Below, one piece after another: positions 12,921 to 24,699 of a stretch of DNA of 64,000 bases (position 1 is the first letter of the stretch; each line of letters opens with the position of its first letter). Both the position numbers and the translations under genes were made by a program. The notes below the pieces were generated by a model that was not told the DNA's origin, searched no databases, and worked only from the letters and a program-made list of their open reading frames with translations. This DNA is from Conchocele bisecta (lineage: Eukaryota > Mollusca > Bivalvia > Lucinida > Thyasiridae): contig CM055274.1 in assembly GCA_029237695.1 (NCBI GenBank), positions 16,357,505 through 16,421,504 on the forward strand. The letters run 5' to 3'.

Positions 12921-14159
12921 TCGCCCATCTATGCCATACATGCAGGTCTAACGTACTGGCAGCTGCTGGTCTGGTAATGATGTAATGGTGTACCCAGACT
13001 CTCCAGGAGGACCACTTCTGAACATGGGAGAACACTCACACGGGAACATTTAGTAGCTAAGGCCTATCGGGGCATGTGGTCGTTTGGCTTTTGCTGAGGT
13101 GGTGGTGGATAGTGGGGGCGGGGTGTGGAATCGGGGCGAGGGTGGAGGGTTGTGATGGATTAACCCAAACAGTTTTTAACCCATAGAGGTTGAGTGGTTA
13201 ACCCATTATTTCATGATAATCGGCTCACTTGGTTAAATGAATGTTTTTTAATGGCTTACCTTCTGTTATCCACATATGCGAGCAACACGGAGATTAGACT
13301 GGAACATCACTGTTGTCAACCTGAACTGTTGTGACCACCTTGTCCTATCGGGAATTGGCTCTACAACTGGTATGAATAAACATATAGCCTGCATATTGTC
13401 CCATTGCATTGGGATTACACATTTAGGGGGCATGAATATTATTAAACTATTTTTTGCTTATTTTTCATTGAAAGCATATGTTCTGACCATTCATTTGAAC
13501 CATCTCAGCGGGACGGTTCAAATGAGTGATCGCAACATATAATTTGGACGTGAAAGAAGAAATATATTTACATTTTCTTTTGGAAGGCAAAATTCTATTA
13601 ACCAGTGTTTACCGGGTATAAAACGCGGTGTGGTCATCCTGCATGACTGGCAGTAAATTTTGGTTAATGTGCAAAGGTCATGTATGTGTGTGGTTGATCA
13701 GGGCATATACTGTTTGTAATTTAGTGAAAATGTCACACGTATCTTGCAATTCAGCTGATCAGGGCTAACACTAACACTGGTCCGATTGAACATTGGAAAA
13801 ATTTTGTAATGAGCCAACATGTTTATTTTGCCGGCCAATTGAGCCCATTGAGAATTATCTACCCTGTTGTATCGCTATATTTCGCTGATCATCATTTAAA
13901 AAATCTCTAAGTTTCTGTAAATGACGTAAAAAACTACGTCAATTTTGAACATCATTTACAGAAAATGTTGAGTATTTTTTTTAAATAAATATCGGCAAAA
14001 ACTGGCGATGCTATAAGGAGGTAATACGCAGGCCAGGCCTAGACATTATTTTACTATTTTAACAAGGTCGCTGTGACCTGCATGGCGAAACCACATGCAT
14101 GGGTTAAAATAGACATGAGCTGATTCAATTAGATAACAGAATAGAATGGCAGACTACAT

Positions 14160-15850
14160 GTTTAGAACGTTTGCTTACCGCCAATACAAACCATTAATCC
14201 TGTACAAGTCAACCAGTTGCCTTCAACTGTTGTGACATCAGATTCGCCCATCCACGCCATACAGGTCTAACTGGCAGCTGCTGGTCTGGTAATGATGTAA
14301 TGGTGTACCCAGACTCTCCAGGACAACTCCTGAACATGGGAGAACACTCGCACAGGAACATTTAGTAGCTAAGGCCTATGGTGGCATGTGGTGGGTTGGC
14401 TTTTTGGGAGGTGGGGGTGGGTAGTGAGGGTGGGGTGTGGAATGGGGGCAGGGCTGGAGGGTTGTGGTGGATTAACCCAACAATTTTCAACACTAGGGGG
14501 AGTGGGGTTGAGTGGTTAACCCATTATTTCACGATAATCAGCTCACCTGGTTAAATAAATGGTTTTTAATGGCTTACCGGCCATGATCCACATATGCCAG
14601 CAACACGGCGAGTAGATAAGACTGGATCATCACTATTGTCAAGCTGAACTGTTGTGACCACCTTGTCCTATCATATAATTGGCTCTACAACTGGTACGGA
14701 GGTCTAAACATATGGCATGCACATTGCCCCAGTGCATTGGGACTACACACTTAGGGGCATGAATATTTTAAAACTATTTTTTGCCTATTTTTCATTGAAA
14801 GCATATGTTCTGACCACTCATTTGAACTGTCGCAGCGAGACAGTTCAAATGAGTGATCGCAACATATACTTCATTGAGAACCATTAATCCTGTACCAGTT
14901 GCCTTCACCAGTTGTGACATCAGATTCACTCATCTACGCCATACAGGTGTAACTGGCAGCTGCTGGTCTGGTAATGATGTAATGGTGTACCCAGACTCTC
15001 CAGGACCACTCCTGAACATGGGAGGCGGGGTGTGGGGGCGGGGTGTGGAATCGGGGCGAGGGTAGAGGGTTGTGATGGATTAACCCAAACAGTTTTTAAC
15101 CCATAGAGGTCGAGTGGTTAACCCATTATTTCAAATAATCAGTTCACCTGGTTAAATGAATGTTTTTTAATGGCTTACCTTCTGTTATCCACATATGCAA
15201 GCAACACGGTGAGTAGATAGACTGGATCATCACTGTTGTCAACCTGAACTGTTGTGACCACCTTGTCCTATTGCGAATTGGCTCTACAACTGGTACAGAG
15301 GTCTAAACATATAGCATGTATATTATCCCATTGCATTTGGACTACACATTTAGGGGCATGAATATTTTTAAACTATTTTTTCTTTATTTTTCATTGAAAG
15401 CATATGTTCTGACCACTCATTTGAACAATCTCAGCGAGACAGTCCAAATGAGTGATCGCAACATATACTTTTGACGTAAAATAAGAAATATATTTACCTG
15501 TTTTTGGAAGGCAAAATTGGAAGGTTGATCAGGGCATATACTGTTTGTAATTTAGTGAAACATGTCAGACGTATCTTGCAATTCAGCTGAACACTAACAC
15601 TGGTCCGATTGAAGATTGGAGAAAATTTTGTAATGAGCCATGACGTTTATTTTGCCGGCCAATTGAGCCCGTTGAGAATTATCTACCCTGTTGTATCGCT
15701 ATATTTCGCCGATCGTGATTTAAAAAATCTCTAAGTTTCTGTAAATGACGTAAAAAACGACGTCAATTTTGAACATCATTTACAGAAAATGTTGTTTTTT
15801 TTAAATAAATATCGGCAAAAACTGACGATGCGATGAGGTAATACGCGGGC
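14160..15850. repeat. Segmental duplication block S, copy 2
   Basis: Copy of 7,560-9,240, including the short-spaced landmark pair at 14,276 and 14,957. Confidence 0.75.
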
Positions 15851-15999
15851 CAGGCCTAGACATTATTTTACTATTTTAACAAGGTCACTGTGACCTGCAT
15901 GGCGAAACCACATGCATGGGTTAAAATAGACATAAGCTGATTCAATTAGATAACAGAATAGAATGGCAGACTACATTTACTGTACATTTTTAGAACATT

Positions 16000-18213
16000 T
16001 GCTTACCGCCAATACAAACCATTAATCCTGAACAAGCGAACCAGTTGCCTTCGACAGTTGTGACATCAGATTCGCCCATCTATGCCATACAGGTCTAACT
16101 GGCAGCTGCTGGTCTGGTAATGATGTAATGGTGTACCCAGACTCTCCAGGACAACTCCTGAACATGGGAGAACACTCGCACAGGAACATTTAGTAGCTAA
16201 GGCACAGGGTGGGGATGTCATGTTGGAGATGGGGCGGTGTGGAGGTGGGGGTGGGCAGTGGGGGTGGGGTGTGGGATGGGGCAGATAGTGGGGGCGGGGT
16301 GTGGTATGGGGCGGGTGGGGGTGGAGGGTTGTGGTGGATTAACCCAAACCGTTTTTAACCCATAGAGGTTGAGTGGTTAACCCATTATTTCATGATAATC
16401 GGCTCACCTGGTTAAATTAATGTTTTTTAATGGCTTACCTTCTGTTATCCATATATGCGAGCAACACGGAGAGTAGATAGACTGGATCATCACTGTTGTC
16501 AAGCTGAACTGTTGTGACCACCTTGTCCTATCACATAATTGGCTCTACAACTGGTACGGAGGTATAAACATATATAGCATGCATATTGCCCCAGTGCATT
16601 GGGATTACACATTTAGGGGCATGAATATTTTTAAACTTTTTTTGTTTACTTTTCATTGAAAGCATATGTTCTGACCACTCATTTGAACTGTCTCAGCGAG
16701 ATGGTTCAAATGAGTGATTGCAACATATACTTTTGACGTGAAATAAGAAATATATTTACATTTTTTTGGAAGGCAAAATTCTATTAAACAGTGTTTAACA
16801 GGTCATCCTGCGTGACTGCCAGTACATTCTAGTTAATGTGCAAAGGTCATGTATGTGTGTGGTTGATCAGAGCATATACTGTTTGTAATTTAGTGAAACA
16901 TGTCACACGTATCTTGCAATTAAGCTGATCAGGGCTAACACTAAAACTGGTCCGATTGAAGATTGGAACAATTTTGTAATGAGCCAACACGTTTATTTTG
17001 CCGGCCAATTGAGCCCATTGAGAATGATCTACCCTATTGTATCGCTATATTTCGCTGATTGTGATTTAAAAAATCTCTAAAAGTTTCTGTAAATGACATA
17101 AAAAACGACGTCAATTTTGAACATCATTTACAGAAAATGTTTTTAAAAATAAATATCGGCAAAAACTGGCTATGTGATAAGGAGGTAATACGCGGGACAG
17201 GCCTAGACATTATTTTACTACTTTAACAAGGTCGCTGTGACCTGCATGGCGAAACCACATGCATGGGTTAAAATAGACATAAGCTGATTCAATTAGATAA
17301 CAGAATAGAATGGCAGACTACATTGACTGTACATTTTTAGAACATTTGCTTACCACCAATACAAACCATTAATCCTGTACAAGTCAACCAGTTGCCTTCA
17401 ACTGTTGTGACATCAGATTCGCCAATCTACACCATACAGGTCTAACTGGCAGCTGCTGGTCTGGTAATGATGTAATGGTGTACCCAGACTCTCCAGGACA
17501 ACTCCTGAACATGGGAGAACACTCACATGGGAACATTTAGTAGCTAAGGCCCAGGGTTGGGGGTGTCATGTTGGAGAGGAGGTGGTGTAGAGGTGGAGGT
17601 GGGGGTGGGTAGTGGGGTGTGGGATGGGGCGGGTGGGGTGGAGGGTTGTGGTGGATTAACCCAAACAATTTAACCCATGTGAGGTGTGAGGTGTGGGGTT
17701 GGTGTGGTTAACTCATTATTCACGATAATTGGCTCACCTGGTTAAATAAATTGTATTTATTTGCTTACCGTTCGTAGTCCACATATATGAGCGACAGGGT
17801 GAGTAGATAGACTGGATCATCACTGTTGTCAAGCTGATCTGTTGTGACCATCTTGTCCTATCGCAAATTGGGTCCACAACTGGGGCGGAGATCTAAACAT
17901 ATAGCATGCATATTGTCTCAGTGCATTGGGACTACACATTTAGGAGCATGAACCGTTTGAAACTATTTTATCCTTATATTTCATTGAAAGCATCTCGGTG
18001 AGGCGGTACAATTGAGTGGTCGCAACATATACATTTGACGTGAAATAAGATCTATATTTACATGTTTTGGAAGGCAAAATGATATTAACCTGTGTTAACC
18101 CGCTATCACACGGTGCAAAGTCATCCTGCGTGACTGCCAGTAAATTTTGGTTAATGTGCAAAGGTCATGTATGTGTGTGGTTGATCAGGGCATATACTGT
18201 TTGTAATTTAGTG
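16000..18213. repeat. Segmental duplication block Q, copy 2, and array end
   Basis: Copy of 4,720-6,900. Array homology stops at 18,213 within gtttgtaatttagtgaa, where it meets an unrelated dispersed repeat (ggatgaaccccgatc). Confidence 0.7.
16216..16331 (+). repeat. G-rich block of the array (representative)
   Basis: Repeated runs of three to five G separated by one to three bases (for example ggtgggggtgggcagtgggg) on the + strand. Comparable blocks lie near 4030-4105, 4960-5050, 6295-6360, 7800-7860, 8415-8465, 11590-11655, 13095-13145, 14405-14465, 15020-15065 and 17575-17650. The pattern fits G-quadruplex formation. Confidence 0.7.
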
Positions 18214-18640
18214 AAGGATGAACCCCGATCATTAAATTACCCATCGCATGCTCCCACCTGCCACCCACAGGACAACTTCTGAACATGGGAGAACATTTAG
18301 TAGCTTTTTAGGGAGGATGGATGTTGTTTTTTTTGTAACCCATGCCCAACTTACCTTCAGTTAATTATGTTAATACATACTATTACCCCAGAATGAACCA
18401 ATTAGGCTCCGCAGACTGATGTCACGAATCTGGCCTCTCTGAGCCGTCAATAGTTTACTCTTTCCATGCTAAAAATAGTCGGACTGAAAAATTTATATAT
18501 TTTTCTTTTCTCTGCACAAAGTATATGTTGTGACCACTCAGTGAGACGGTTCAAATGAGTGGTAACAACATATACATTCATTGAGAAATGGCAAAAATAG
18601 AAAAACAAATGTTTGTACATTATGTATTTAGATAGGTACA
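18213..18640. repeat. Dispersed repeat fragment and foldback hairpin
   Basis: The first 60 bp (attaaattacccatcgcatg) match in reverse the segment near 38,655-38,710. A degenerate hairpin of the TTTGAACNGTCTC family lies at about 18,515-18,575 with one arm shortened. Nothing else recognisable. Confidence 0.5.
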
Positions 18641-19135
18641 TACGAATGGAGTGAGTGAGTGAGTGAGTGAGTGAATAGGGTTTAACGTCCGCTTTTCTGA
18701 CATAGAGGTACAAGCCTCAGGGAGTCTACACGCAGACGGGTCAACGGGGTCGTGTCCCGTATCCACCTGTCCGAGGGGGGTAAATCCCAACTTCAGAACT
18801 CAATATTTACAATCAAAATATATATTCAGTCTTGAAATTAGAACAACCTGATCTGGTGCCAGGCCCTCGCCACACCAGCATCATTTATCCCATCCCTTAA
18901 AAGTAATAGGATTAGCGCTAATCTTACTTTTATATATGGGGCATAGCCCGACTCAACTCTCACATACAAGAAAGCCAAAAATGTACATGAGGGCCAAATC
19001 CGGTATAGTGGGTTCCGGAAAGTATGAACCCAATCGTTAAGCCAGTTTAGTCGCCTTTTACGACAAGCAATGGCTACTGCAGCACTATTCTCAGGATCAG
19101 TTGATCCCGCCCCGGTGCCTGCACGGGGCTCACAT
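18640..19135 (-). repeat. Dispersed unclassified repeat
   Basis: Begins with a (gagt)n run, continues with a 3'-like block containing agtcgccttttacgacaagc, and ends in ggtgcctgcacggggctc. Parts recur inverted at 38,646-38,850 and 56,225-56,400 (ggtttggccctcaggtacgt-like). Such agtcgcc-containing repeats are, to my knowledge, abundant in bivalve genomes. No coding capacity. Confidence 0.55.
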
Positions 19136-19813
19136 ACGAATGGAACCCCACATGAAATAGGTAAATTCTAGCTGATCTTGCAACAATGTCCATTGGCTAC
19201 TGTCGTCGCTGCTGAAACCTGCCGGCCATAAACATGGGAGACGATAAACATGTTAAACACTAGCACATTAAAGGTAACAATATATAAATTCATGACATCA
19301 ATTTACAACGTGTTATTTACTACACTGATTAAATATTCTCTTAACAATATGATTGTAGCCTCTTGTAGCAAACCTGTAAATACCTTGAAGAGAATAAAAC
19401 TTAATTGCAATTGGTTGCTGGATCAATTAAGCCTAAAAAATCAGAAAACTAAAATCAATTGTTAATTGCATCTACAAAATAATGGTATTGATTATTCAAC
19501 AGATTTTGACATGCATATGTCTGTCTTAGCTAGCTATGTCACACACAATGTCGTGTCCATATGTATCAGGTAACCTGCCCTGTATTGGCCGAATACGTAC
19601 TGACTGATAACATATTGTTGTATCAGGCATTGACCTGATACAAACATCCGGGTTACAATGAAGTGAATATTGACGTTCCATTGGTAGGATGACGTCACGT
19701 GACGTTACCGAATGACGTCAGTGTAATGACGCAATGTAAACAAGTCCGTGTTCTGTCATAGATAACGACGTCATGTGTGGTCATTTTCCAGCATAAAACG
19801 TTACCTGATAAAC
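19135..19813. other. AT-rich spacer, no gene recognised
   Basis: No gene found. A cluster of tgacgtca-type sites is described in the findings. Confidence 0.4.
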
Positions 19814-19961
19814 AGAATACCAGGCTAGTGTCTTTAGATATCAAGTTTATCAGGCTCGGCTCGGAAACGGTAGGAATTTCTCGGCAAGCCTCGGAATTAC
19901 TACGCGTTTCCTAGCCTTGCCTGATAAACTTGATATCAAAAGACACTAGCCTGGTATTCTC
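19814..19961. mobile_element. Foldback element with AGAATA...TATTCT ends
   Basis: Left arm agaataccaggctagtgtct pairs with right arm agacactagcctggtattct, with a further paired gatatcaagtttatcaggc. The centre is CG-rich (ctcggctcggaaacgg). A relative lies at 27,948-28,089 and a half-copy at 40,808-40,885 in a KIF3A intron. Confidence 0.75.
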
Positions 19962-20087
19962 TATGTCACAGTCATGTCACATGCAAATACAAAGGTGCAA
20001 CGCGTACATCCAGACATTCTGTCCAAATAAATAAATGGGGGCTGGATAGTGTGAGTTTGGGGATGTGATGGGTGTCATGGTGCAGAG

Positions 20088-21640
20088 ATATTGAAGTTAG
20101 TTATAGTATATGTATAGATCTACTGTAGTTAGTTATAGTTATAGTATATGTATAGATCTACTGTAGTTAGTTATAGTATATGTATAGATCACTGTAGTTA
20201 GTTATATATATATGACGTAGTTGTTATGTATATGTATAGATCACTGTAGTTAGTATAGTATAGTATATGTATAGATTCTACTGTAGTTAGTTATAGTATA
20301 TGTATAGATCTACTGTAGTTAGTTATAGTATATGTATAGATCTGTAGTTAGTAGTATATGTATAGATCTACTGTAGTTAGTTATATTATGTATAGATACT
20401 GATTAGTATAGTATATGTATGATCTCTGTGTTGTTATAGATATGTATAGACTGTAGTTATTTTATATATATATCTACTGTTATTTAGTATAGTCTATGTA
20501 TTAGTTATATTGTAGTTATTAGTCTATGTATAGATCTACTGTAGTTAGTTATAGTATATGTATAGATCTACTGTAGTTAGTTATAGTATATGTATAGATC
20601 TACTGTAGTTAGTTATAGTATATGTAATAGATCTACTGTGTTAGTTATAGTTTATGTATAGATTCTACTGTAGTTAGTTAGTAGTATGTATATTTATCTA
20701 CTGTAGTTAGTTATAGTATAGTATATTGTATAGATCTACTGTAGTTGAGTTATTAGTACTGTATAGATATGTAGTTGTTTAGTTTATGTATAGTATGTAG
20801 ATAGTTATCTACGTAGTTAGTTTGAGATGTATATTGTATAGATGTTTTCTATTGTTAGTTAGTGATAGTATATGTATTCGATCTACGTAGTTAAGTTATA
20901 TAGTATATGTATAGATCTACTGTAGTTAGTTATAGTATATGTAGATATATTGTATTTAGTATGCATATTTGTCTAGATTATGCTAGTTAGTATAAATTAC
21001 AAATATATGGAAGTTAGTTATAGTATATGCATAGATCTACTGTAGTTAGTTATAGTATATGTATAGATCTACTGTAGTTAGTTATAGTATATGTATAGAT
21101 CTACTGTAGTTAGTTATAGGTTATTATATAGATCTACTGTAGTTATATATAGTAGATGTCATTAGATCACTGTAGTTAGTTATAGTATATGTATAGATCT
21201 ACTGTAGTTAGTTATAGTATATGTATAGATCTACTGTAGTTAGTTATAGTATATGTATAGATCTACTGTAGTTAGTTATAGTATATGTATAGATCTACTG
21301 TAGTTAGTTATAAATACAAATATATGGACGTTAGTTATAGTATATGTATAGATCTACTGTAGTTTGTTATAGTTATAGTATATCAGGCCCGTAGCAAGAC
21401 CTGTTTGAAGGGGGGGTCGTTTCGAAGGCCCAAGGGGCCTGAGGTATCTAGGGGGGTCTAAAAAAGTGGACCTCGAGGCTAAATAAGTGGACCTCGAGGC
21501 TGGGCGGGGGGGTCGTCCGACCGATCCGACTCCCCCTAGCTACGGGCCTGTATATGTATAGATCTACTGTAGTTGTAAATAAAAACATGTTGCAGTTAGT
21601 TATAGTAAATGTATAGATCTACTGTATTTAGTTATAAATA
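20088..21640. repeat. Minisatellite, unit about 32 bp
   Basis: Dozens of copies of a unit reading tagttagttatagtatatg followed by tatagatctactg. Runs of identical copies alternate with badly degraded ones (20,380-20,520, 20,740-21,000), which could be natural decay or low-quality reads. A MITE interrupts it at 21,384-21,550. Confidence 0.9.
21384..21550. mobile_element. MITE with CAGGCCCGTAGC...GCTACGGGCCTG ends
   Basis: Terminal inverted repeats caggcccgtagc and gctacgggcctg enclose a G-rich stretch holding two copies of aagtggacctcgaggct. It sits cleanly within the minisatellite, with tat on both sides as a possible 3-bp target duplication. A truncated relative is at 24,215. Confidence 0.8.
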
Positions 21641-21910
21641 AAAGATATTGCAGGTCGTTACATGTACTAATACCATTTTTTTGTGTATTCCACAAACTTC
21701 TACATACCGGTCGATATTTCCAACTCCCAATGCTCCCAATGCCACCATGTTCTGATACACAACTGCATTCTTCTCCATCAAAATTCGCGGAAAAGGAAAT
21801 TCAGCGAGGGTAATTATGGCCATACCGGTAATTGCTACGTAGAAGATTTACCTGAAAATGGAAAGCGTATGCAAACATGATTAGAAATACAGGTAACATG
21901 TAAAGAGGTA

Positions 21911-22060
21911 AACAAAAATTGTTGTCTGCTCTTGTTTCATATTTTGTCTTCTTTGTCAATAAAGCATGGTCTGCAACACTTAGAATCATTTCCAATGGAA
22001 AAGTTTCTAAAGTTTTGTCAAAGCATGTTTTTGATGAAAAAAAGGGGAAAATAACAGGGT
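21911..22060. mobile_element. Foldback MITE-like element
   Basis: Family of 1935: outer ttgttgtctgctcttg, inner arms aatcatttccaatgg and gaaaagtttctaaagttttg. Asymmetric and slightly decayed. Confidence 0.6.
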
Positions 22061-22065
22061 GGTGA

Positions 22066-22230
22066 ATTTATTTTCCCTTTTTTTTCATCAAAAACATGCT
22101 TTGACAAAACTTTAGAATCATTTCCAATTTTTTCATCAAAAACATGCTTTGACAAAACTTTAGAATCATTTCCAATGGAAATGATTCTAAAGTTTTGTCA
22201 AAGCATGTTTCTGATGAAAAAAAGGGAAAT
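22066..22230. mobile_element. Foldback element with one arm duplicated
   Basis: The left arm (tttttcatcaaaaacatgct through aatcatttcca) occurs twice in tandem, at 22,080-22,130 and 22,131-22,176. The right arm occurs once, ending at 22,230 (catgtttctgatgaaaaaaa). Confidence 0.7.
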
Positions 22231-22259
22231 AACAGGGTGGCAAATACATGTACACCGAA

Positions 22260-23960
22260 AAAAATATTGTGCTGTGAAAGCACTAAGTCCGTGACCTTGA
22301 CCTTGGGATCACTGATGGTCGAAGGGTCAGAGATTTGTCACAGCATGATAGAGGACCATCCGAGGAATGCAAATTGTCTGAAATATCATTAAGTTCTATC
22401 AAAGGAAACAGAAGTTATAAGAAATTTACCCCTGACGCCGCCGATGACAGACGCCGGGGGTATGCTATTAGCTCTTCCTGCCCTTCATGCAGGCGAACCA
22501 AAAATGGCATAAGTAGAGCTTAGTGGTATCTCGTCGAGAAACCGGTACAAATAGGCATGAAAGATTTTAAAAGAGTGCAGCATCAGTGAATCTATGTACA
22601 TGTGCAGTTGCGGTCGGCTGGGGGTGGACTAGCACATTAACCATTTCACTCCTAAGTTACTGTAATGGAATATTCCATAAAGTGGAATCCCTCTAAACGG
22701 AGGTCCCCAGGGTGTCCGGTTTAGATGGGTTCCACTGTGATTAAGCACTCAGTCATGAACAGACAGGACAATGAAATAAATTACATGTACATGGTTTCCA
22801 TGTAATTTATTTCATTGTCCTGTCTGTTCCATGTAATTTATTTCATTGTCCTGTCTGTTCATGACTGAAAATTACAAAAATTGGTCTAAATTAAGCATGT
22901 GGTCCATAGTGTGTCCGGTTTAGAGGGTTACCACTGTACCCGTAATTTTCAAACAATTCCATTAACCATAAAAGGGATATTTCTTTTTGCAACAAAATAA
23001 TTCATAGATTATCCACAAACAGTGCAGAATCAGAGGAGTGACGAGCCATTTCATATGGATCTACACCGTTTGCTAACAGTACATTTGAGGTCTGTAGTGG
23101 GTGAAAGGGTTAAATTTGAACAATCTGATAGTGCGGGCAGGTAGCTATTTCAGACATAAAGTAGTGTGGTAGTTTAGCCGCAGTTTACAAACATCTACAA
23201 AGCTTGTAAACATGGTAAACATGATCAAAACTGATATGGTAGGAAATAACAAGAGTTGTCAGAAGACAACGAAGCGCGCCTGGTGGCGCTTTAGCTTAAT
23301 GAATATCAAGAAGCTGTGTGAAAGAAAACAGAAATTAAAAGATATTTCACCCAATTGTCAGTTTGTGAAAGTGTTAAGACTGTGTTTGACCTTGAACTTG
23401 GGGTTAGCAGGGGTCTGAACTTCAAGTCGGACTCTCAAGGTCATGGTGTTTGGCATGGCATGTTAGAGAACCATTAGAGAAAGGGATGTTTCTTTGTTCG
23501 TGTTTAATGGCCTATCAACAACTATGGTCATTTAGGGCCGGGCAGAGAAAGGGATGTGTGAAATGTCTAGAAGTGGGGTGGAAGAAAACAGAAATATAAC
23601 AAATTTCCCCTAATGTTAAGTTTGTGACTGCACTAAGATTATGTCCTTGATCTTGGGGTTAGCGGGGGTTTGATGGTCGCCGATTTGGCACAGCATGATA
23701 GAGAACCATTAGAGGAAGGCATGTACCGGTATGAAATATCAACAAATTTCCCCCAATGTTTAGTTTGTGAAAGCACTAAGATTGTGACCTGACCTTGAGG
23801 TAGGCGGGGGTCTGAGGGCTGTGGATTTGGCATGGCATAACAGAGAACAATTAGAGAAAGGCATGTGTGAAATATCAATGAAACTTTTAACAAATCTTCC
23901 TCAACGTTAACTTTATGAAACACACTAAGATTGTGACCTTAACCTTGTAGTTAACGAGGG
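22260..23960. repeat. Degenerate repeat cluster, unit about 150-200 bp
   Basis: Modules containing gaaagcactaagtccgtgac followed by cttgaccttggg, a gtctgaggg-type stretch and agcatgatagagaacca recur near 22,270, 23,360, 23,610, 23,760 and 23,930. Divergence is high. Between them lie other fragments (22,670-22,935, gtccggtttaga-type MITE pieces). No exon recognised. Confidence 0.5.
22753..22865. repeat. Foldback with one arm duplicated
   Basis: Left arm gtcatgaacagacaggacaa through taaattacatg. Its complement follows twice: once ending ctgtctgttc at about 22,828 and again ending ctgtctgttcatgac at 22,865. Confidence 0.75.
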
Positions 23961-24214
23961 TTTGATGCTTAATAGGCTTAAGTGGTTACGGAATAAGTTG
24001 TAATACAAAAATGTAGAAAAAATGGCCAAGTTAAAAAGGTGATATTTTTCTTTAAAAAAAAAAATTCGGCATAAAAACAGCAAGGTGCAAATCTTCAATA
24101 TGTGTAGAAGACATGTGTATAGCTCGAGATCGATTGAGTAAACGGTTTCAGAGGAGCTATGTACACAAACTATGCAGTTTTTCTGTCCGCCTCCCGCCCG
24201 CCGCGCGGTAAAAC

Positions 24215-24363
24215 ATTTGAAGGGGGGGTCGTTTCGAAGGCTCAAGGGGTCTAAAGTATCTATGGGGGTCTAAAAAAGTGGACCTCAAGGCTAAAAAAGT
24301 GAACCTCGAGGCTGGGCGGGGGGGGTCGTCCGACCGCTCCGACCCCACCTGGCTACGGGCCTG
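24215..24363. mobile_element. Truncated copy of the CAGGCCCGTAGC MITE
   Basis: Shares gaagggggggtcgtttcgaa, the doubled aagtggacctc motif and the tggctacgggcctg end with 21,384-21,550, but lacks the left terminus. Confidence 0.7.
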
Positions 24364-24432
24364 GACTACACTGTGACAATCTATGATTTACACAAAATAG
24401 CATCTACCCCCCTCACTCCAACATCCCCATAC

Positions 24433-24614
24433 AGAGGCGTCGGAAGCAAATTAATATTGGGGAGGCGAATGTCGACCCGAGCAAGCTAATTAGTACTAGG
24501 TAAACAAATTTTAATTCTAGATACCATTTCCTGCATTCAAGAGACACCTTTTATTTTTGGTCCAAATATTGGGGCGGCGGTTGTCGCCCCTGCCGCCTCA
24601 CTTCCGACGCCTCT
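24433..24614. mobile_element. MITE with AGAGGCGTCGGAAG ends
   Basis: Inverted terminal repeats agaggcgtcggaag and cttccgacgcctct bound about 182 bp containing two imperfect inner repeats (attggggaggcg and ttggggcggcgg). No other copy in this window. Confidence 0.75.
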
Positions 24615-24699
24615 GCCATATGTTATCAAAGTTCAATGATGTGTATCTATACTATACTATTTGAGGTTGCAGTATACACACAAAAACTATCCACACATC

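Larger units (their letters stand above)
1110..18213. repeat. 17-kb higher-order repeat array
   Basis: Almost all of this stretch consists of related modules. A landmark, gcagctgctggtctggtaat, occurs 13 times by eye, near 2281, 3909, 4826, 6160, 7672, 8349, 9797, 11459, 12960, 14276, 14957, 16100 and 17451. Spacing is irregular (about 680 to 1,660 bp). A full module on the + strand runs: donor-like cttacc, landmark block, G-rich block, TTAA-rich joint, second cttacc block, a foldback hairpin, then a conserved tail ending in gtttgtaatttagtgaa. Both array edges (about 1,110 and 18,213) fall inside this tail module. Larger segments are duplicated in a different order from the first half to the second. 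Confidence 0.85.
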
